The notes beneath the pieces were generated by a model that searched no databases, was not told the DNA's origin, and saw only the letters and a list, made by a program, of their open reading frames with translations. A stretch of DNA of 23,824 bases, taken from Bacteroidia bacterium. GTDB lineage: Bacteria > Bacteroidota > Bacteroidia > Bacteroidales > VadinHA17. This document shows positions 1-7,159 of this stretch, in pieces; position 1 is the stretch's first letter, and the number at the start of each line of letters is the position of its first letter. The DNA lies in the NCBI GenBank assembly GCA_026391515.1, contig JAPLEC010000137.1, positions 1 to 23,824 on the forward strand, read 5' to 3'. The translations under genes and the position numbers were made by a program.

Positions 1-705
1 AGAGGTCTGTATATTTATTGTAGCACCAAAAGCACCTGCACCATTCGTTGAAGTGCCAACACCACGCTGAATTTGTATGTTATCAGCTGATGAGGCTATG
101 TCTGGCAGATCAACCCACCAGACTCCATGCGATTCAGCATCATTGACCGGGATTCCGTCTATTGTAACATTAATTCGTCGTATATCGCTCCCCCGAATAT
201 TTAAATTAGTATATCCTACACCTGTCCCTGCATCTGAAGAAACAACCATTGAGGGGGTGTAACTCATTAAATAGGGTATGTCCTGAACAATATTATTTTC
301 CTTAATTGTCTCTTTGCTCACTGTTGTATATGCTAAAGGAGTATGCTCTCCTGCTCTCGTGGCATTGACCAGAACCTCCTCAGTCATAAAGGTTTTTTCA
401 GGAAGGGTCATGTTAATGTCAGTTTCTCCTCTGACAGTGACCTCTTTTATTTGGGTCTCATAACCAATAAAAGAGAATCTTAATGTATAAAACCCGTCTT
501 TTAGTTTTGTAAAAGAATAGTTGCCCTCAGAATCAGTCTGAACTCCCATTAAAGTATTCTCAATTGCTATTCCTACTCCTGCCAGAGGATTGCCTGAAAC
601 ATCTGTGACTCTTCCATGAATTCCTGACCTTTGGTCCTGAAATGCTGATGCTTCGGAAAATATAACTATCACAATAAATAGTACCGATACCATTCTTTTC
701 CTCAT
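1..705 (-). CDS. TonB-dependent outer membrane receptor, N-terminal part; probable thiamin/thiamin-precursor uptake
   Basis: Reading leftwards from ATG at 703-705, the frame stays open for 235 codons to the window edge, so the beta-barrel is missing. A signal peptide (basic MRKR, hydrophobic core, end near residue 22) is followed by a carboxypeptidase-regulatory-like domain at about 28-103 (GIHGRVTD, GVQTDSEGNYSF, LRFSFIGYET). A possible TonB box lies near 110-114 (EVLVN). The plug domain starts at about 125 (IRGSDIRRINVTIDGIPVND, then IQIQRGVGTSTNGAGAFGA). This architecture is typical of Bacteroidetes TonB-dependent receptors, which import large or scarce ligands across the outer membrane. 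The TPP riboswitch directly upstream is what suggests thiamin, its phosphates or a precursor as ligand; thiamin-regulated receptors of this kind are known in the phylum. The family is clear; the ligand is inferred from regulation only. Confidence 0.9.
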   Translation of the reverse strand, partial: MRKRMVSVLFIVIVIFSEASAFQDQRSGIHGRVTDVSGNPLAGVGIAIENTLMGVQTDSEGNYSFTKLKDGFYTLRFSFIGYETQIKEVTVRGETDINMTLPEKTFMTEEVLVNATRAGEHTPLAYTTVSKETIKENNIVQDIPYLMSYTPSMVVSSDAGTGVGYTNLNIRGSDIRRINVTIDGIPVNDAESHGVWWVDLPDIASSADNIQIQRGVGTSTNGAGAFGATINIQTS

Positions 706-707
706 TG

Positions 708-764
708 CCTGAAAACAGTTTAATTCTATGGAAATGAGGTTTTCTTAATTAGCTGGTTTACAGG
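708..764 (-). promoter_or_regulatory. candidate riboswitch expression-platform hairpin next to the start codon
   Basis: On the minus strand CCTGTAAACCAG (764 to 753) can pair with CTGTTTTCAGG (718 to 708): about ten pairs with one T-T mismatch and one bulged C, closing a 34-nt AT-rich loop. The 3' arm ends two nucleotides before the receptor ATG. No U-run follows, so this looks like control of translation initiation rather than a terminator. The pairing is read from the sequence; any link to ligand binding is inference. Confidence 0.35.
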
Positions 765-765
765 A

Positions 766-852
766 TACTCTTGTTTCCCTCCGCCGGCATTATCCGGATC
801 AGGTTTAAGGGTATGATCTCAGCCCGTATTATTAAGGCACCCCAATTTCCGA
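766..852 (-). ncRNA. TPP riboswitch (THI element)
   Basis: The minus strand carries the conserved THI blocks in the correct order: GGGGTGCC (843 to 836), GGGCTGAGAT (825 to 816), ACCC (812 to 809), and CCTGATCCGG followed by ATAATGCCGGCGGAGGGA (803 to 776). CCGG-ATAATG-CCGG forms the small P5-like hairpin. These are the nucleotides that bind the pyrimidine and pyrophosphate parts of thiamin pyrophosphate in known TPP riboswitches. The core ends about 70 nt before the ATG of the TonB-dependent receptor and is in the same orientation, so it most likely shuts off receptor expression when TPP is plentiful. The outer limits of P1 are approximate. Confidence 0.95.
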
Positions 853-857
853 GACTT

Positions 858-865
858 TAAAGATA
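858..865 (-). promoter_or_regulatory. -7 promoter element for the TPP-riboswitch/TonB receptor transcript
   Basis: TATCTTTA on the minus strand matches the Bacteroidetes -7 consensus TAnnTTTG at all but the last base. It would place the transcript start near 852, immediately 5' of the riboswitch core, which is where it is needed. No clear -33 TTTG is present. Confidence 0.4.
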
Positions 866-921
866 CATCTTTTTTCTGTATTGCAATTTTTCTTAAATTA
901 GCCAATAATTCAATTGTCAAA

Positions 922-1347
922 ATGAAAGAACTTCTGGCAAAGCTTAACTATAAAGGGCATAGGAGAATTGCTGTCATTAATGCTGAAGAAAAAATTTTCA
1001 GGGCAGTTGCAAAGGAGCTTAAAGATGTCATAACCGATAACGATATTGACCAGCGTTGTCCCTATGAATTCATGATGCTGTTCGTTAAATCCATTGCAGA
1101 TGTTGAACAGCTCGCTCCTGTTGCGCTCCATAACCTTACTGCTGATGGAATATTATGGTTCTGCTACCCAAAGAAAACCTCAAAGAAATTTTCATCTGAC
1201 CTTGAACGCGACCGTGGCTGGAAGGCCCTGAATGATGCTGGTTTTTTTGGGATCAGAATGGTCTCTATTGATGATGACTGGTCGGCTATGAGGTTCAGGA
1301 ACATAAGGTTTATTAAATCAAAATCGGACAGGTTTCCAAAACAGTGA
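922..1347 (+). CDS. DUF3052-like protein of unknown function
   Basis: A 141-residue soluble protein with no signal peptide or membrane segment. The block LWFCYPKKTSKKF (about residues 79-91), a following L-x-RDRGW, and the C-terminal IDDDWSAMRFR (about 116-126) match the pattern I know from DUF3052-like proteins (typically LWV-YPKK-S, then a Trp/Asp-containing C-terminal strand). Their biochemical role is not known to me. The gene diverges from the TonB receptor and lies 29 bases before the alkyltransferase, so those two may be co-transcribed. The family assignment rests on motif memory and is moderately secure; no function is claimed. Confidence 0.75.
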   Translation: MKELLAKLNYKGHRRIAVINAEEKIFRAVAKELKDVITDNDIDQRCPYEFMMLFVKSIADVEQLAPVALHNLTADGILWFCYPKKTSKKFSSDLERDRGWKALNDAGFFGIRMVSIDDDWSAMRFRNIRFIKSKSDRFPKQ

Positions 1348-1353
1348 TTATAA

Positions 1354-1371
1354 AAGGAGGTGAAGGAGGTG
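1354..1371 (+). promoter_or_regulatory. duplicated strong Shine-Dalgarno sequence before the alkyltransferase
   Basis: The 9-mer AAGGAGGTG occurs twice in exact tandem (1354-1362 and 1363-1371). The second GGAGG ends 7 nt before ATG 1377 and therefore decides that start over the upstream in-frame GTG at 1344. Strong Shine-Dalgarno sites are uncommon in Bacteroidetes, and none of the other genes here shows one. Confidence 0.7.
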
Positions 1372-1376
1372 GGTAT

Positions 1377-1907
1377 ATGATTAAGACTACCAAAATAGAA
1401 ACGCCTTTGGGCGAAATGATCGCCGGAGCAACTGAAAAGGGAATATGTCTTCTTGAATTTACTGATAGAGATATATTATCGTCTGATTATGAGGATCTTA
1501 CAGAACTCCTTGAAACTACCATAAAATCCGGGAGGAACAAATATCTCAGGCTTCTGAAAAAGCAGATGAAAGAATATTTCAAAGGTAAAAGAAAAGAGTT
1601 TTCTGTCCCGCTTGTGACTCCGGGTACTGATTTTCAGCAGGCAGCATGGGCAGAACTGTTGAAAATTCCCTATGGTAAAACCAGGTCGTATCACGAACAG
1701 GCTGCATCATTAAAAAATCCTGATGCAACGCGGGCTGTAGCCCATGCTAACGCATCGAACAGAATTGCAATTGTTATTCCCTGCCACAGGGTTATAGGAG
1801 CCGACGGGCATCTCGTGGGTTACGGTGGAGGTCTGAAAAGGAAAAAGTGGCTTCTCGATCATGAGAAGAAATATTCAGGGAAAGCTGTGGATCTTGATCT
1901 CTTCTGA
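1377..1907 (+). CDS. ogt: methylated-DNA--[protein]-cysteine S-methyltransferase
   Basis: A 176-residue suicide DNA-repair protein that moves the alkyl group from O6-alkylguanine (and O4-alkylthymine) to its own cysteine. An N-terminal domain (TPLGEMIAG, residues 9-17) precedes the methyltransferase domain: FQQAAWAELLKIPYGKTRSY (86-105), RAVAHANASN (119-128, containing the Arg and Asn of the DNA-binding helix), and the active site IPCHRVIG (134-141, acceptor Cys136), then GGLKRKKWLL. All expected key residues are present, and length matches the Ogt group without the Ada regulatory domain. ATG 1377 is chosen for its Shine-Dalgarno site; the frame is open from GTG 1344, which would overlap the upstream gene's stop. 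The symbol could equally be written mgt or adaB-like. Confidence 0.95.
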   Translation: MIKTTKIETPLGEMIAGATEKGICLLEFTDRDILSSDYEDLTELLETTIKSGRNKYLRLLKKQMKEYFKGKRKEFSVPLVTPGTDFQQAAWAELLKIPYGKTRSYHEQAASLKNPDATRAVAHANASNRIAIVIPCHRVIGADGHLVGYGGGLKRKKWLLDHEKKYSGKAVDLDLF

Positions 1908-1935
1908 TATTTTTCAAATAATAAAACAGATCAAA

Positions 1936-2292
1936 ATGAAAACATCCTATCGCAGTAAGAATTTTTTATTTCTTACTATTTTGCTTTTTCTTATTATACT
2001 GTCAGGATGCGCTAATAATGAAGAAGTTAAACAGTGTCTGACCGGTCATACGTATGGTTTTTTAGGTGGATTGTGGCATGGATTTATTGCTCCTTTCGAT
2101 TTTATCGGAATGCTTTTCAACAACAAAATTACGATGTATGCCCAGAACAACAATGGCGGATTTTATGCACTTGGTTTTCTCCTTGGCAGCGGTGGCTGGG
2201 GGTTCTTCGGAGGAAGAGGAATACGGAGAGTTCAGCACTCAAGGATTAATTTCCAGTCGCAGAAGTTCGATAAATCTGAAATAGTAGAATAA
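1936..2292 (+). CDS. small glycine/aromatic-rich lipoprotein of unknown function
   Basis: A 118-residue protein starting at ATG 1936, 28 bases after the alkyltransferase stop; the frame is open further upstream but only this start gives a proper signal. The N-terminus is basic then strongly hydrophobic and ends in the lipobox LSGC, so it should be lipid-anchored. The mature part has a conserved-looking core, GFLGGLWHGFIAPFDFIGM, then ITMYAQNNNGGFYALGF and a glycine-rich LLGSGGWGFFGG segment hydrophobic enough to lie in or on a membrane. I recognise this as the type of small conserved hypothetical protein found in many genomes but can assign no role. The stop codon abuts the left repeat of the DUF559 island. 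Confidence 0.8.
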   Translation: MKTSYRSKNFLFLTILLFLIILSGCANNEEVKQCLTGHTYGFLGGLWHGFIAPFDFIGMLFNNKITMYAQNNNGGFYALGFLLGSGGWGFFGGRGIRRVQHSRINFQSQKFDKSEIVE

Positions 2293-2293
2293 A

Positions 2294-2334
2294 GGCATCA
2301 CCCCAAACCCCTCTCCCGGGGGGAGAGGGGCTTA
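2294..2334. repeat. left inverted repeat of the DUF559 island
   Basis: GGCATCACCCC (2294-2304), a short AAA spacer, then a perfect hairpin with arms CCCCTCTCCC (2308-2317) and GGGAGAGGGG (2321-2330) around a GGG loop. Its reverse complement has the same order of parts as the right-hand copy at 2752-2802: hairpin, short spacer, GGGGTGA-GCC. It starts two bases after the lipoprotein stop codon, so its hairpin may also end that transcript. Confidence 0.75.
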
Positions 2335-2363
2335 AAGAAAATATAATTAAACTGGTTGTAAAG

Positions 2364-2828
2364 ATGGTGTATCTTGGAAAAACCAGAATAAAAGATATGT
2401 ATTTTGGTGCGAAACCAGAACTCTTCAGGTTAGCATTAAGAATGAGAATTAGTCCTACAGAAGCTGAAATGGTACTTTGGAAACAGCTTAAAAACTTTCG
2501 AAAAGAAGGATTTGTTTTCCGAAGACAACATCCGATTGATTTTTTTATAGCAGATTTTTATTGCCATAAAATCAAATTAGTTATTGAGGTCGATGGTGAT
2601 ATCCACCTGAATGATGAAGCCCAAAAATATGATGATAGCCGTTCAGGTGAACTGGAAAGGTATGGGATCAAGGTCATTAGATTTAATAATGAGGAAATCA
2701 TTAATAATCAAGATCTTGTCATAACTAAAATTAACAGTATAATAGATGAACTTGCCTCCCCCTCTCTCCTGGGAGAGGGGGACAGAGGGGGTGAGGCCAA
2801 AAGATTGAGAGGGGGACAGAGGGAGTGA
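2364..2828 (+). CDS. DUF559 protein with Vsr/restriction-endonuclease-like fold
   Basis: A 154-residue protein. The DUF559 core occupies about 20-128: TEAEMVLWKQL (32-42), FVFRRQHPIDFFIADFYC (50-67), LVIEVDGDIH (72-81), YGIKVIRFNNEEI (100-112). These match the DUF559 family, related to very-short-patch-repair nucleases with a PD-(D/E)XK-type fold; Asp64, Glu75 and Asp77 are candidate metal ligands, so the core looks intact. Cellular function and substrate of DUF559 proteins are not established. The last roughly 23 residues (from SPSLLGEG) are read from the right inverted repeat and its duplicated copy, not from the nuclease domain. ATG 2364 is used; ATG 2397 is also possible. The gene has no obvious promoter and separates the lipoprotein from the esterase. 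Confidence 0.85.
   Translation: MVYLGKTRIKDMYFGAKPELFRLALRMRISPTEAEMVLWKQLKNFRKEGFVFRRQHPIDFFIADFYCHKIKLVIEVDGDIHLNDEAQKYDDSRSGELERYGIKVIRFNNEEIINNQDLVITKINSIIDELASPSLLGEGDRGGEAKRLRGGQRE
2752..2802. repeat. right inverted repeat of the DUF559 island
   Basis: Hairpin arms CCCCCTCTC (2758-2766) and GAGAGGGGG (2773-2781) around TCCTGG, then ACAGA and GGGGGTGAGGCC (2787-2798). Part by part it is an inverted copy of the repeat at 2294-2334. It overlaps the 3' end of the DUF559 gene and encodes part of its tail. Confidence 0.75.
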
Positions 2829-2836
2829 GGCCAAAA
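2773..2836. repeat. two tandem copies of the island's right end
   Basis: A 30-base segment at 2773-2802, beginning GAGAGGGGGACAGAGGG, recurs at 2807-2836 with one mismatch (G2790 versus A2824), a period of 34 bases. The DUF559 stop codon (2826-2828) lies in the second copy. Confidence 0.85.
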
Positions 2837-2859
2837 AAAATCATCCAAGTTTAGATAAT

Positions 2860-3720
2860 ATGAAACATATCCTGATTACAATTTTTCTATTTCTTTCAGT
2901 CTTTGGTTTCTCTCAGCAGAAGGAGCTTCTCTACCTCTGGCCGGGAAAGGTTCCAGGTGAAATAAAGGAAAAGCAGAAACCGGTAATTGATACAACAAGA
3001 AAAGACGGAGTCCTTCGGTACACAGAGATTACAAATCCTGCAATCGAAGTGTGGCTGCCTGATACGAAAACAAATAATGGTGCTGCTGTAATTATTTGTC
3101 CCGGAGGCGGTTACGTAAGACTTGCATATGATAAAGAGGGAACTGAAATAGCAGCCTGGTTAAACAAACTCGGTTATGCTGCATTTGTGCTTTCCTACAG
3201 GGTGCCAGGTAAAAGAGCCGGAGCTTTTCAGGATGCTCAAAGAGCAATGAGAATTGTACGAAATAATGCATCAAAATGGAATATCAATACTGACAAAATC
3301 GGAATAATTGGATTCTCTGCAGGTGCTGATGTGAGCGCACGCGCTGCTATTCTGTATAACCAGAAATCATATCAGCCAGTGGATGCTGTTGACAGTATTT
3401 CATGTCGCCCAGATTTTGCCATGCTCCTTTATCCAGCTTATTTTGACCAGGGTAAAAACAGATCATTGACTCCTGATCTGAAAATTTCAAACCTTACTCC
3501 TCCAATGTTCATTTTCCAGGCTGATGATGATGGTTTGGCGAACAGTTCTCTTGTTATGGCAGGAGCTCTCAGGGATGCAAAAATTCCCGTTGAACTTCAC
3601 CTGGTGCCAAAAGGAGGACATGGATATGGTCTCAGACCAGGAAATCCTGCTGCTGAGACATGGCCCGGACTGGCAGAGAAATGGCTTAATCATTTATATT
3701 CAAATATTAATAATTTCTAA
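2860..3720 (+). CDS. secreted alpha/beta-hydrolase, probable carbohydrate esterase
   Basis: A 286-residue protein with a signal peptide ending near FSQQ (about residue 19). It has the alpha/beta-hydrolase parts in order: oxyanion-hole segment PGGGY (81-85), nucleophile elbow GFSAG (151-155, Ser153), acid in QADDDG (220-225), and His254 in GGHGYG. This is the type often annotated in Bacteroidetes as acetylxylan or feruloyl esterase, or as a dienelactone-hydrolase-like esterase, and found beside glycoside hydrolases. It likely removes acetyl or aromatic ester groups from plant polysaccharides in the periplasm. The GH106 gene begins 10 bases downstream, indicating one operon; an esterase helping a rhamnosidase fits pectin breakdown. 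The fold and catalytic triad are clear, the substrate is inferred. Confidence 0.88.
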   Translation: MKHILITIFLFLSVFGFSQQKELLYLWPGKVPGEIKEKQKPVIDTTRKDGVLRYTEITNPAIEVWLPDTKTNNGAAVIICPGGGYVRLAYDKEGTEIAAWLNKLGYAAFVLSYRVPGKRAGAFQDAQRAMRIVRNNASKWNINTDKIGIIGFSAGADVSARAAILYNQKSYQPVDAVDSISCRPDFAMLLYPAYFDQGKNRSLTPDLKISNLTPPMFIFQADDDGLANSSLVMAGALRDAKIPVELHLVPKGGHGYGLRPGNPAAETWPGLAEKWLNHLYSNINNF

Positions 3721-3730
3721 TTTTCATCTT

Positions 3731-6700
3731 ATGACTATTTCTATAGGAAGCCTGAAAAAAATTCTGGCACAAGGATCTTTTCTGGTACTCGCATTAGCAA
3801 GTATGATTCTGATTAATTGTTCCGGTCCCTTAAAAGAATCAGGGGCAAATCTGGAAAAAGGATTCCAGAATCCGCCTGAAAGTGCTAAGCCCCGTGTATG
3901 GTGGCACTGGATGAATGGTAACATATCCAAGGAAGGTATAAGAGCCGACCTTGAGTGGATGAACCGGATTGGCATTGGTGGTTTTCAGAATTTTGATGCC
4001 GGGCTCTCTTCACCCCAGATAGTTGAAAAACGGCTGATCTATATGACACCAGAATGGAAAGATGCATTTCTCTTTACAGCAAAACTGGCTGATTCTCTGG
4101 GTCTTGAAATGGCTATTGCAGGATCACCCGGATGGAGCGAAAGCGGTGGTCCGTGGGTTCCGCCATCCCAGGCAATGAAGAAGATCGTATGGAGTGAGAT
4201 CAGGATTGAGGGAGGAAAACCTTTTAATGACACCTTGCCTAAACCTCCAACTACAACCGGAAGATTTCAAAATATTGCAGCTGGTTTTTCAAGAAGCGAC
4301 CTAACACAGAAGATCCCGGAGTTTTATGCAGATGTGGCTGTAATTGCATATAAGATTCCTGATAACGATCTGTCACTTGCTGAATTGGATGCAAAGGTCA
4401 CTTCAAGCGGAGGAAAATTTGACCTCACAGCGCTTACCGATGGTGATCTTACAACATCAACCCTGCTTCCTGCAGCAAAACCTGACCAGAAAGCCTGGAT
4501 CCAGTTTGAATTTAATAAACCAGAAACAGTCCAGTCATTGACGATAGTAAACAGTGAAACCGGAATGAACTTTCCAGGATCACGCGGACAGGTTGCTGTA
4601 AGAGCGCTTGAAACTTCTGATAATGGCAGACAGTTTAAATCAGTGTTTGATATGCCACCGGGTGGTTCATTACAAAATACATTTACATTTACTCCTGCTT
4701 CAGCAAAGTATTTCAGGGTTACTTTCAAAACACCTGTACCTCCTCAAATAATTATGCCATCACCATTACCGGGAAGCACACCACCTCCGGGACATCCCCA
4801 GCCTGCCGGAATAAATGTTGCTGAAATTGTCTTTCATACAGTTGCCCTGGTAAACCGGTTTGAAGATAAAGCAGGCTTTACATCGGCTTCCGGATTGTAT
4901 AAGCTGGCAACACCATCAATCCCTGGTAATGAAGCCATTATCAAATCAGAGATAATCGACCTGACATCAAAAATGAAACCGGACGGAACACTTGAATGGA
5001 CACCTCCTGACGGCCGCTGGACAATTTTACGCTTTGGCTGTTCCCTGACAGGACATCAGAATTCACCTGCTTCGCCTGAAGCAACAGGGCTCGAAGTTGA
5101 CAAATTAAATGCAGGTTCTGTTAAAGCATATTTTGAGAACTACCTCGACCAGTATAAAGATGCAACAGGAGGTCTTATGGGGAAAAGAGGCCTTCAGTAT
5201 ATAATTACCGACAGCTGGGAAGCCGGTGTCCAAAACTGGACCGACAGCATGACAACTGAATTTTCAAAACGCCGTGGTTATGAACTGCTTCCTTGGCTTC
5301 CTGTGCTTGCCGGCCATATTGTTGAGAGTTCAGAGGCAAGTGAGCGCTTCCTGTGGGACTTCAGAAAAACGATTGGTGTTCTGACAGCTGAAAATCATTA
5401 TGACCAGCTTACAACTATTCTGCACAATCGCGGGATGGGCCGTTACACTGAATCACACGAGGGCGGACGTGCTTTTATCGGCGATGGAATGGAGGTCAAA
5501 CGCAAGGCTGATATTCCTATGAGCGCCACATGGACTCCCGGTGGCGCTGAAGGAGATGAAAAAGCAGTGGTAGCCACCGGTTATAAGGCAGATGTGCGCG
5601 AATCAGCATCTGTAGCTCATATATACGGACAGAATCTCGTCGCAGCTGAATCAATGACAGCTTATGGCAACTGGTGGGCCTTCTCTCCCGAGAGACTGAA
5701 ACCTACAGCTGATATGGAGCTTGCAAGCGGATTAAATCGCTTTGTCATCCATACATCTGTACATCAACCTGTCTCAGATAAAATACCCGGTCTTGGTCTC
5801 GGACCTTATGGTCAATGGTTTACCAGACATGAAACATGGGCAGAACAGGCTAAACCATGGACAACTTATCTTTCCCGTAGCTCATACATGCTGCAACAGG
5901 GAAAATTTGTGGCCGATGTAATATATTATTATGGTGAAGACAATAATATCACTGCCCTGTTCGGGAATAAATTACCCGATATACCTTCCGGCTATAATTA
6001 TGATTTCGTGAACAGTGATGTTATTCTGAATGCTTTATCGTTTGAGAACGGACTTTTTTTAACTCCCGGTGGTACAAGCTATCGCCTGCTGGTGCTTGAT
6101 CAGAACAGCCAGCATATGCTGTTACCTGTTCTTCTTAAAATAAAAGCAATGGTTGAAAACGGAGCTGTCGTGGCAGGTTCCAGACCAACAGATTCTCCCA
6201 GTTTAAGTGATGATCAGACTGAATTTCAAAAAGTTGTAAACCAGCTATGGCAAACAGAAAATGGTGAGAACATTGTCGGCAAAGGGAAAATATATGCTGG
6301 TAAAACAGTGGCCGAGGTGCTTGCTGCAATGCAAATTAAACCTGATTTTGAATACACTAAGCCAGATGAAAAGACAAATCTGTTATTTGTGCACCGTAAA
6401 CTGTCAAAAGCTGATGTTTACTGGGTAAACAACAGAAATAATCGCATTGAAAATCTTGATGCTGATTTCCGTGTTGAAGGAAAAACAGCTGAAATATGGC
6501 ATCCGGAAACAGGTAAAATAGAAGAAGCTTCATACAACATTGAGGGTGGACGAACCAGAGTGCCATTACATCTTGAGCCAAATGATGCTGTATTTGTTGT
6601 TTTTCACAAAACCGCGGGTAAACCTTCTTTTACTGCTCCCCAAACAGTTGAAAATCAACTGGCTACTATTGATGGTGCGTGGGACGTAAGTTTTCAGCCC

Positions 6701-7147
6701 AATCGCGGAGCACCTGCAAAGATCACACTCGATACTCTTGCTTCATGGAGCGACAACAGTGACACCGGAGTGAAATATTTCTCCGGAACAGGAACCTATA
6801 CAAAGAATATTCAGGCTTCTGAAAGCTGGTTTAAGAAAGATGAAAGACTCTGGCTCGACCTTGGCATTGTAAAGAATATCGCTGAGGTCATTGTCAACGG
6901 AAAGTCCCTTGGAATCGTCTGGAAAAAACCATTTCGTGTTGATATTACTGATGCTGTTAAACCAGGTGAAAATGTACTTGAAATTAAAGTTACCAATTTA
7001 TGGGTTAACAGACTAATAGGTGACCAGCAACCTGATGTTGCCAAAAAATATACGTACACAACTCAGGCATTTTACAGGGCTGATTCACCGTTGTTGCCAT
7101 CAGGTCTTCTCGGACCGGTGCAAATTGTGAGCTTGTCCATGAAATGA
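3731..7147 (+). CDS. GH106 family glycoside hydrolase, alpha-L-rhamnosidase-like lipoprotein
   Basis: A 1138-residue protein from ATG 3731; the frame is open back to 3524, but that stretch overlaps the esterase and lacks a signal. A hydrophobic leader ends in LINC (Cys30), a slightly atypical lipobox with Asn before Cys. The catalytic domain opens with PRVWWHWMNGNISKEGIRAD (54-73), the hallmark of GH106. A discoidin-like insert lies at about 220-335 (ALTDGDLTTSTLL, then WIQFEF and YFRVTF). Candidate catalytic or metal-binding acidic motifs are TGLEVDKLN, ITDSWEAG (Glu497) and TESHEGG (Glu574, Glu577). The last 150 residues form a galactose-binding-like domain (ASWSDNSDTGVKYFSGTGTY, then VNGKSLGIVWKKPFRVDIT). 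Characterised GH106 enzymes release alpha-L-rhamnose from pectin and other rhamnose-containing glycans. Length and domains agree with the family; exact linkage is unknown. Confidence 0.93.
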   Translation: MTISIGSLKKILAQGSFLVLALASMILINCSGPLKESGANLEKGFQNPPESAKPRVWWHWMNGNISKEGIRADLEWMNRIGIGGFQNFDAGLSSPQIVEKRLIYMTPEWKDAFLFTAKLADSLGLEMAIAGSPGWSESGGPWVPPSQAMKKIVWSEIRIEGGKPFNDTLPKPPTTTGRFQNIAAGFSRSDLTQKIPEFYADVAVIAYKIPDNDLSLAELDAKVTSSGGKFDLTALTDGDLTTSTLLPAAKPDQKAWIQFEFNKPETVQSLTIVNSETGMNFPGSRGQVAVRALETSDNGRQFKSVFDMPPGGSLQNTFTFTPASAKYFRVTFKTPVPPQIIMPSPLPGSTPPPGHPQPAGINVAEIVFHTVALVNRFEDKAGFTSASGLYKLATPSIPGNEAIIKSEIIDLTSKMKPDGTLEWTPPDGRWTILRFGCSLTGHQNSPASPEATGLEVDKLNAGSVKAYFENYLDQYKDATGGLMGKRGLQYIITDSWEAGVQNWTDSMTTEFSKRRGYELLPWLPVLAGHIVESSEASERFLWDFRKTIGVLTAENHYDQLTTILHNRGMGRYTESHEGGRAFIGDGMEVKRKADIPMSATWTPGGAEGDEKAVVATGYKADVRESASVAHIYGQNLVAAESMTAYGNWWAFSPERLKPTADMELASGLNRFVIHTSVHQPVSDKIPGLGLGPYGQWFTRHETWAEQAKPWTTYLSRSSYMLQQGKFVADVIYYYGEDNNITALFGNKLPDIPSGYNYDFVNSDVILNALSFENGLFLTPGGTSYRLLVLDQNSQHMLLPVLLKIKAMVENGAVVAGSRPTDSPSLSDDQTEFQKVVNQLWQTENGENIVGKGKIYAGKTVAEVLAAMQIKPDFEYTKPDEKTNLLFVHRKLSKADVYWVNNRNNRIENLDADFRVEGKTAEIWHPETGKIEEASYNIEGGRTRVPLHLEPNDAVFVVFHKTAGKPSFTAPQTVENQLATIDGAWDVSFQPNRGAPAKITLDTLASWSDNSDTGVKYFSGTGTYTKNIQASESWFKKDERLWLDLGIVKNIAEVIVNGKSLGIVWKKPFRVDITDAVKPGENVLEIKVTNLWVNRLIGDQQPDVAKKYTYTTQAFYRADSPLLPSGLLGPVQIVSLSMK

Positions 7148-7159
7148 TTATTATTCAAA

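Noticed and set aside
2308..2330. The left hairpin of the DUF559 island as a simple intrinsic terminator of the lipoprotein gene.
   Set aside because: The stem is strong but no T-run follows, and the same unit recurs inverted on the far side of DUF559, so a repeat-element reading explains more; a secondary terminator role remains possible.
2643..2834. A 63-codon minus-strand frame at the end of the DUF559 gene.
   Set aside because: It is antisense to the DUF559 coding sequence and composed largely of the G-rich repeat read backwards.
3524..3730. In-frame upstream extension of the GH106 gene, overlapping the esterase.
   Set aside because: It would put 69 residues without a signal before an obvious lipoprotein signal peptide; ATG 3731 is the better start.
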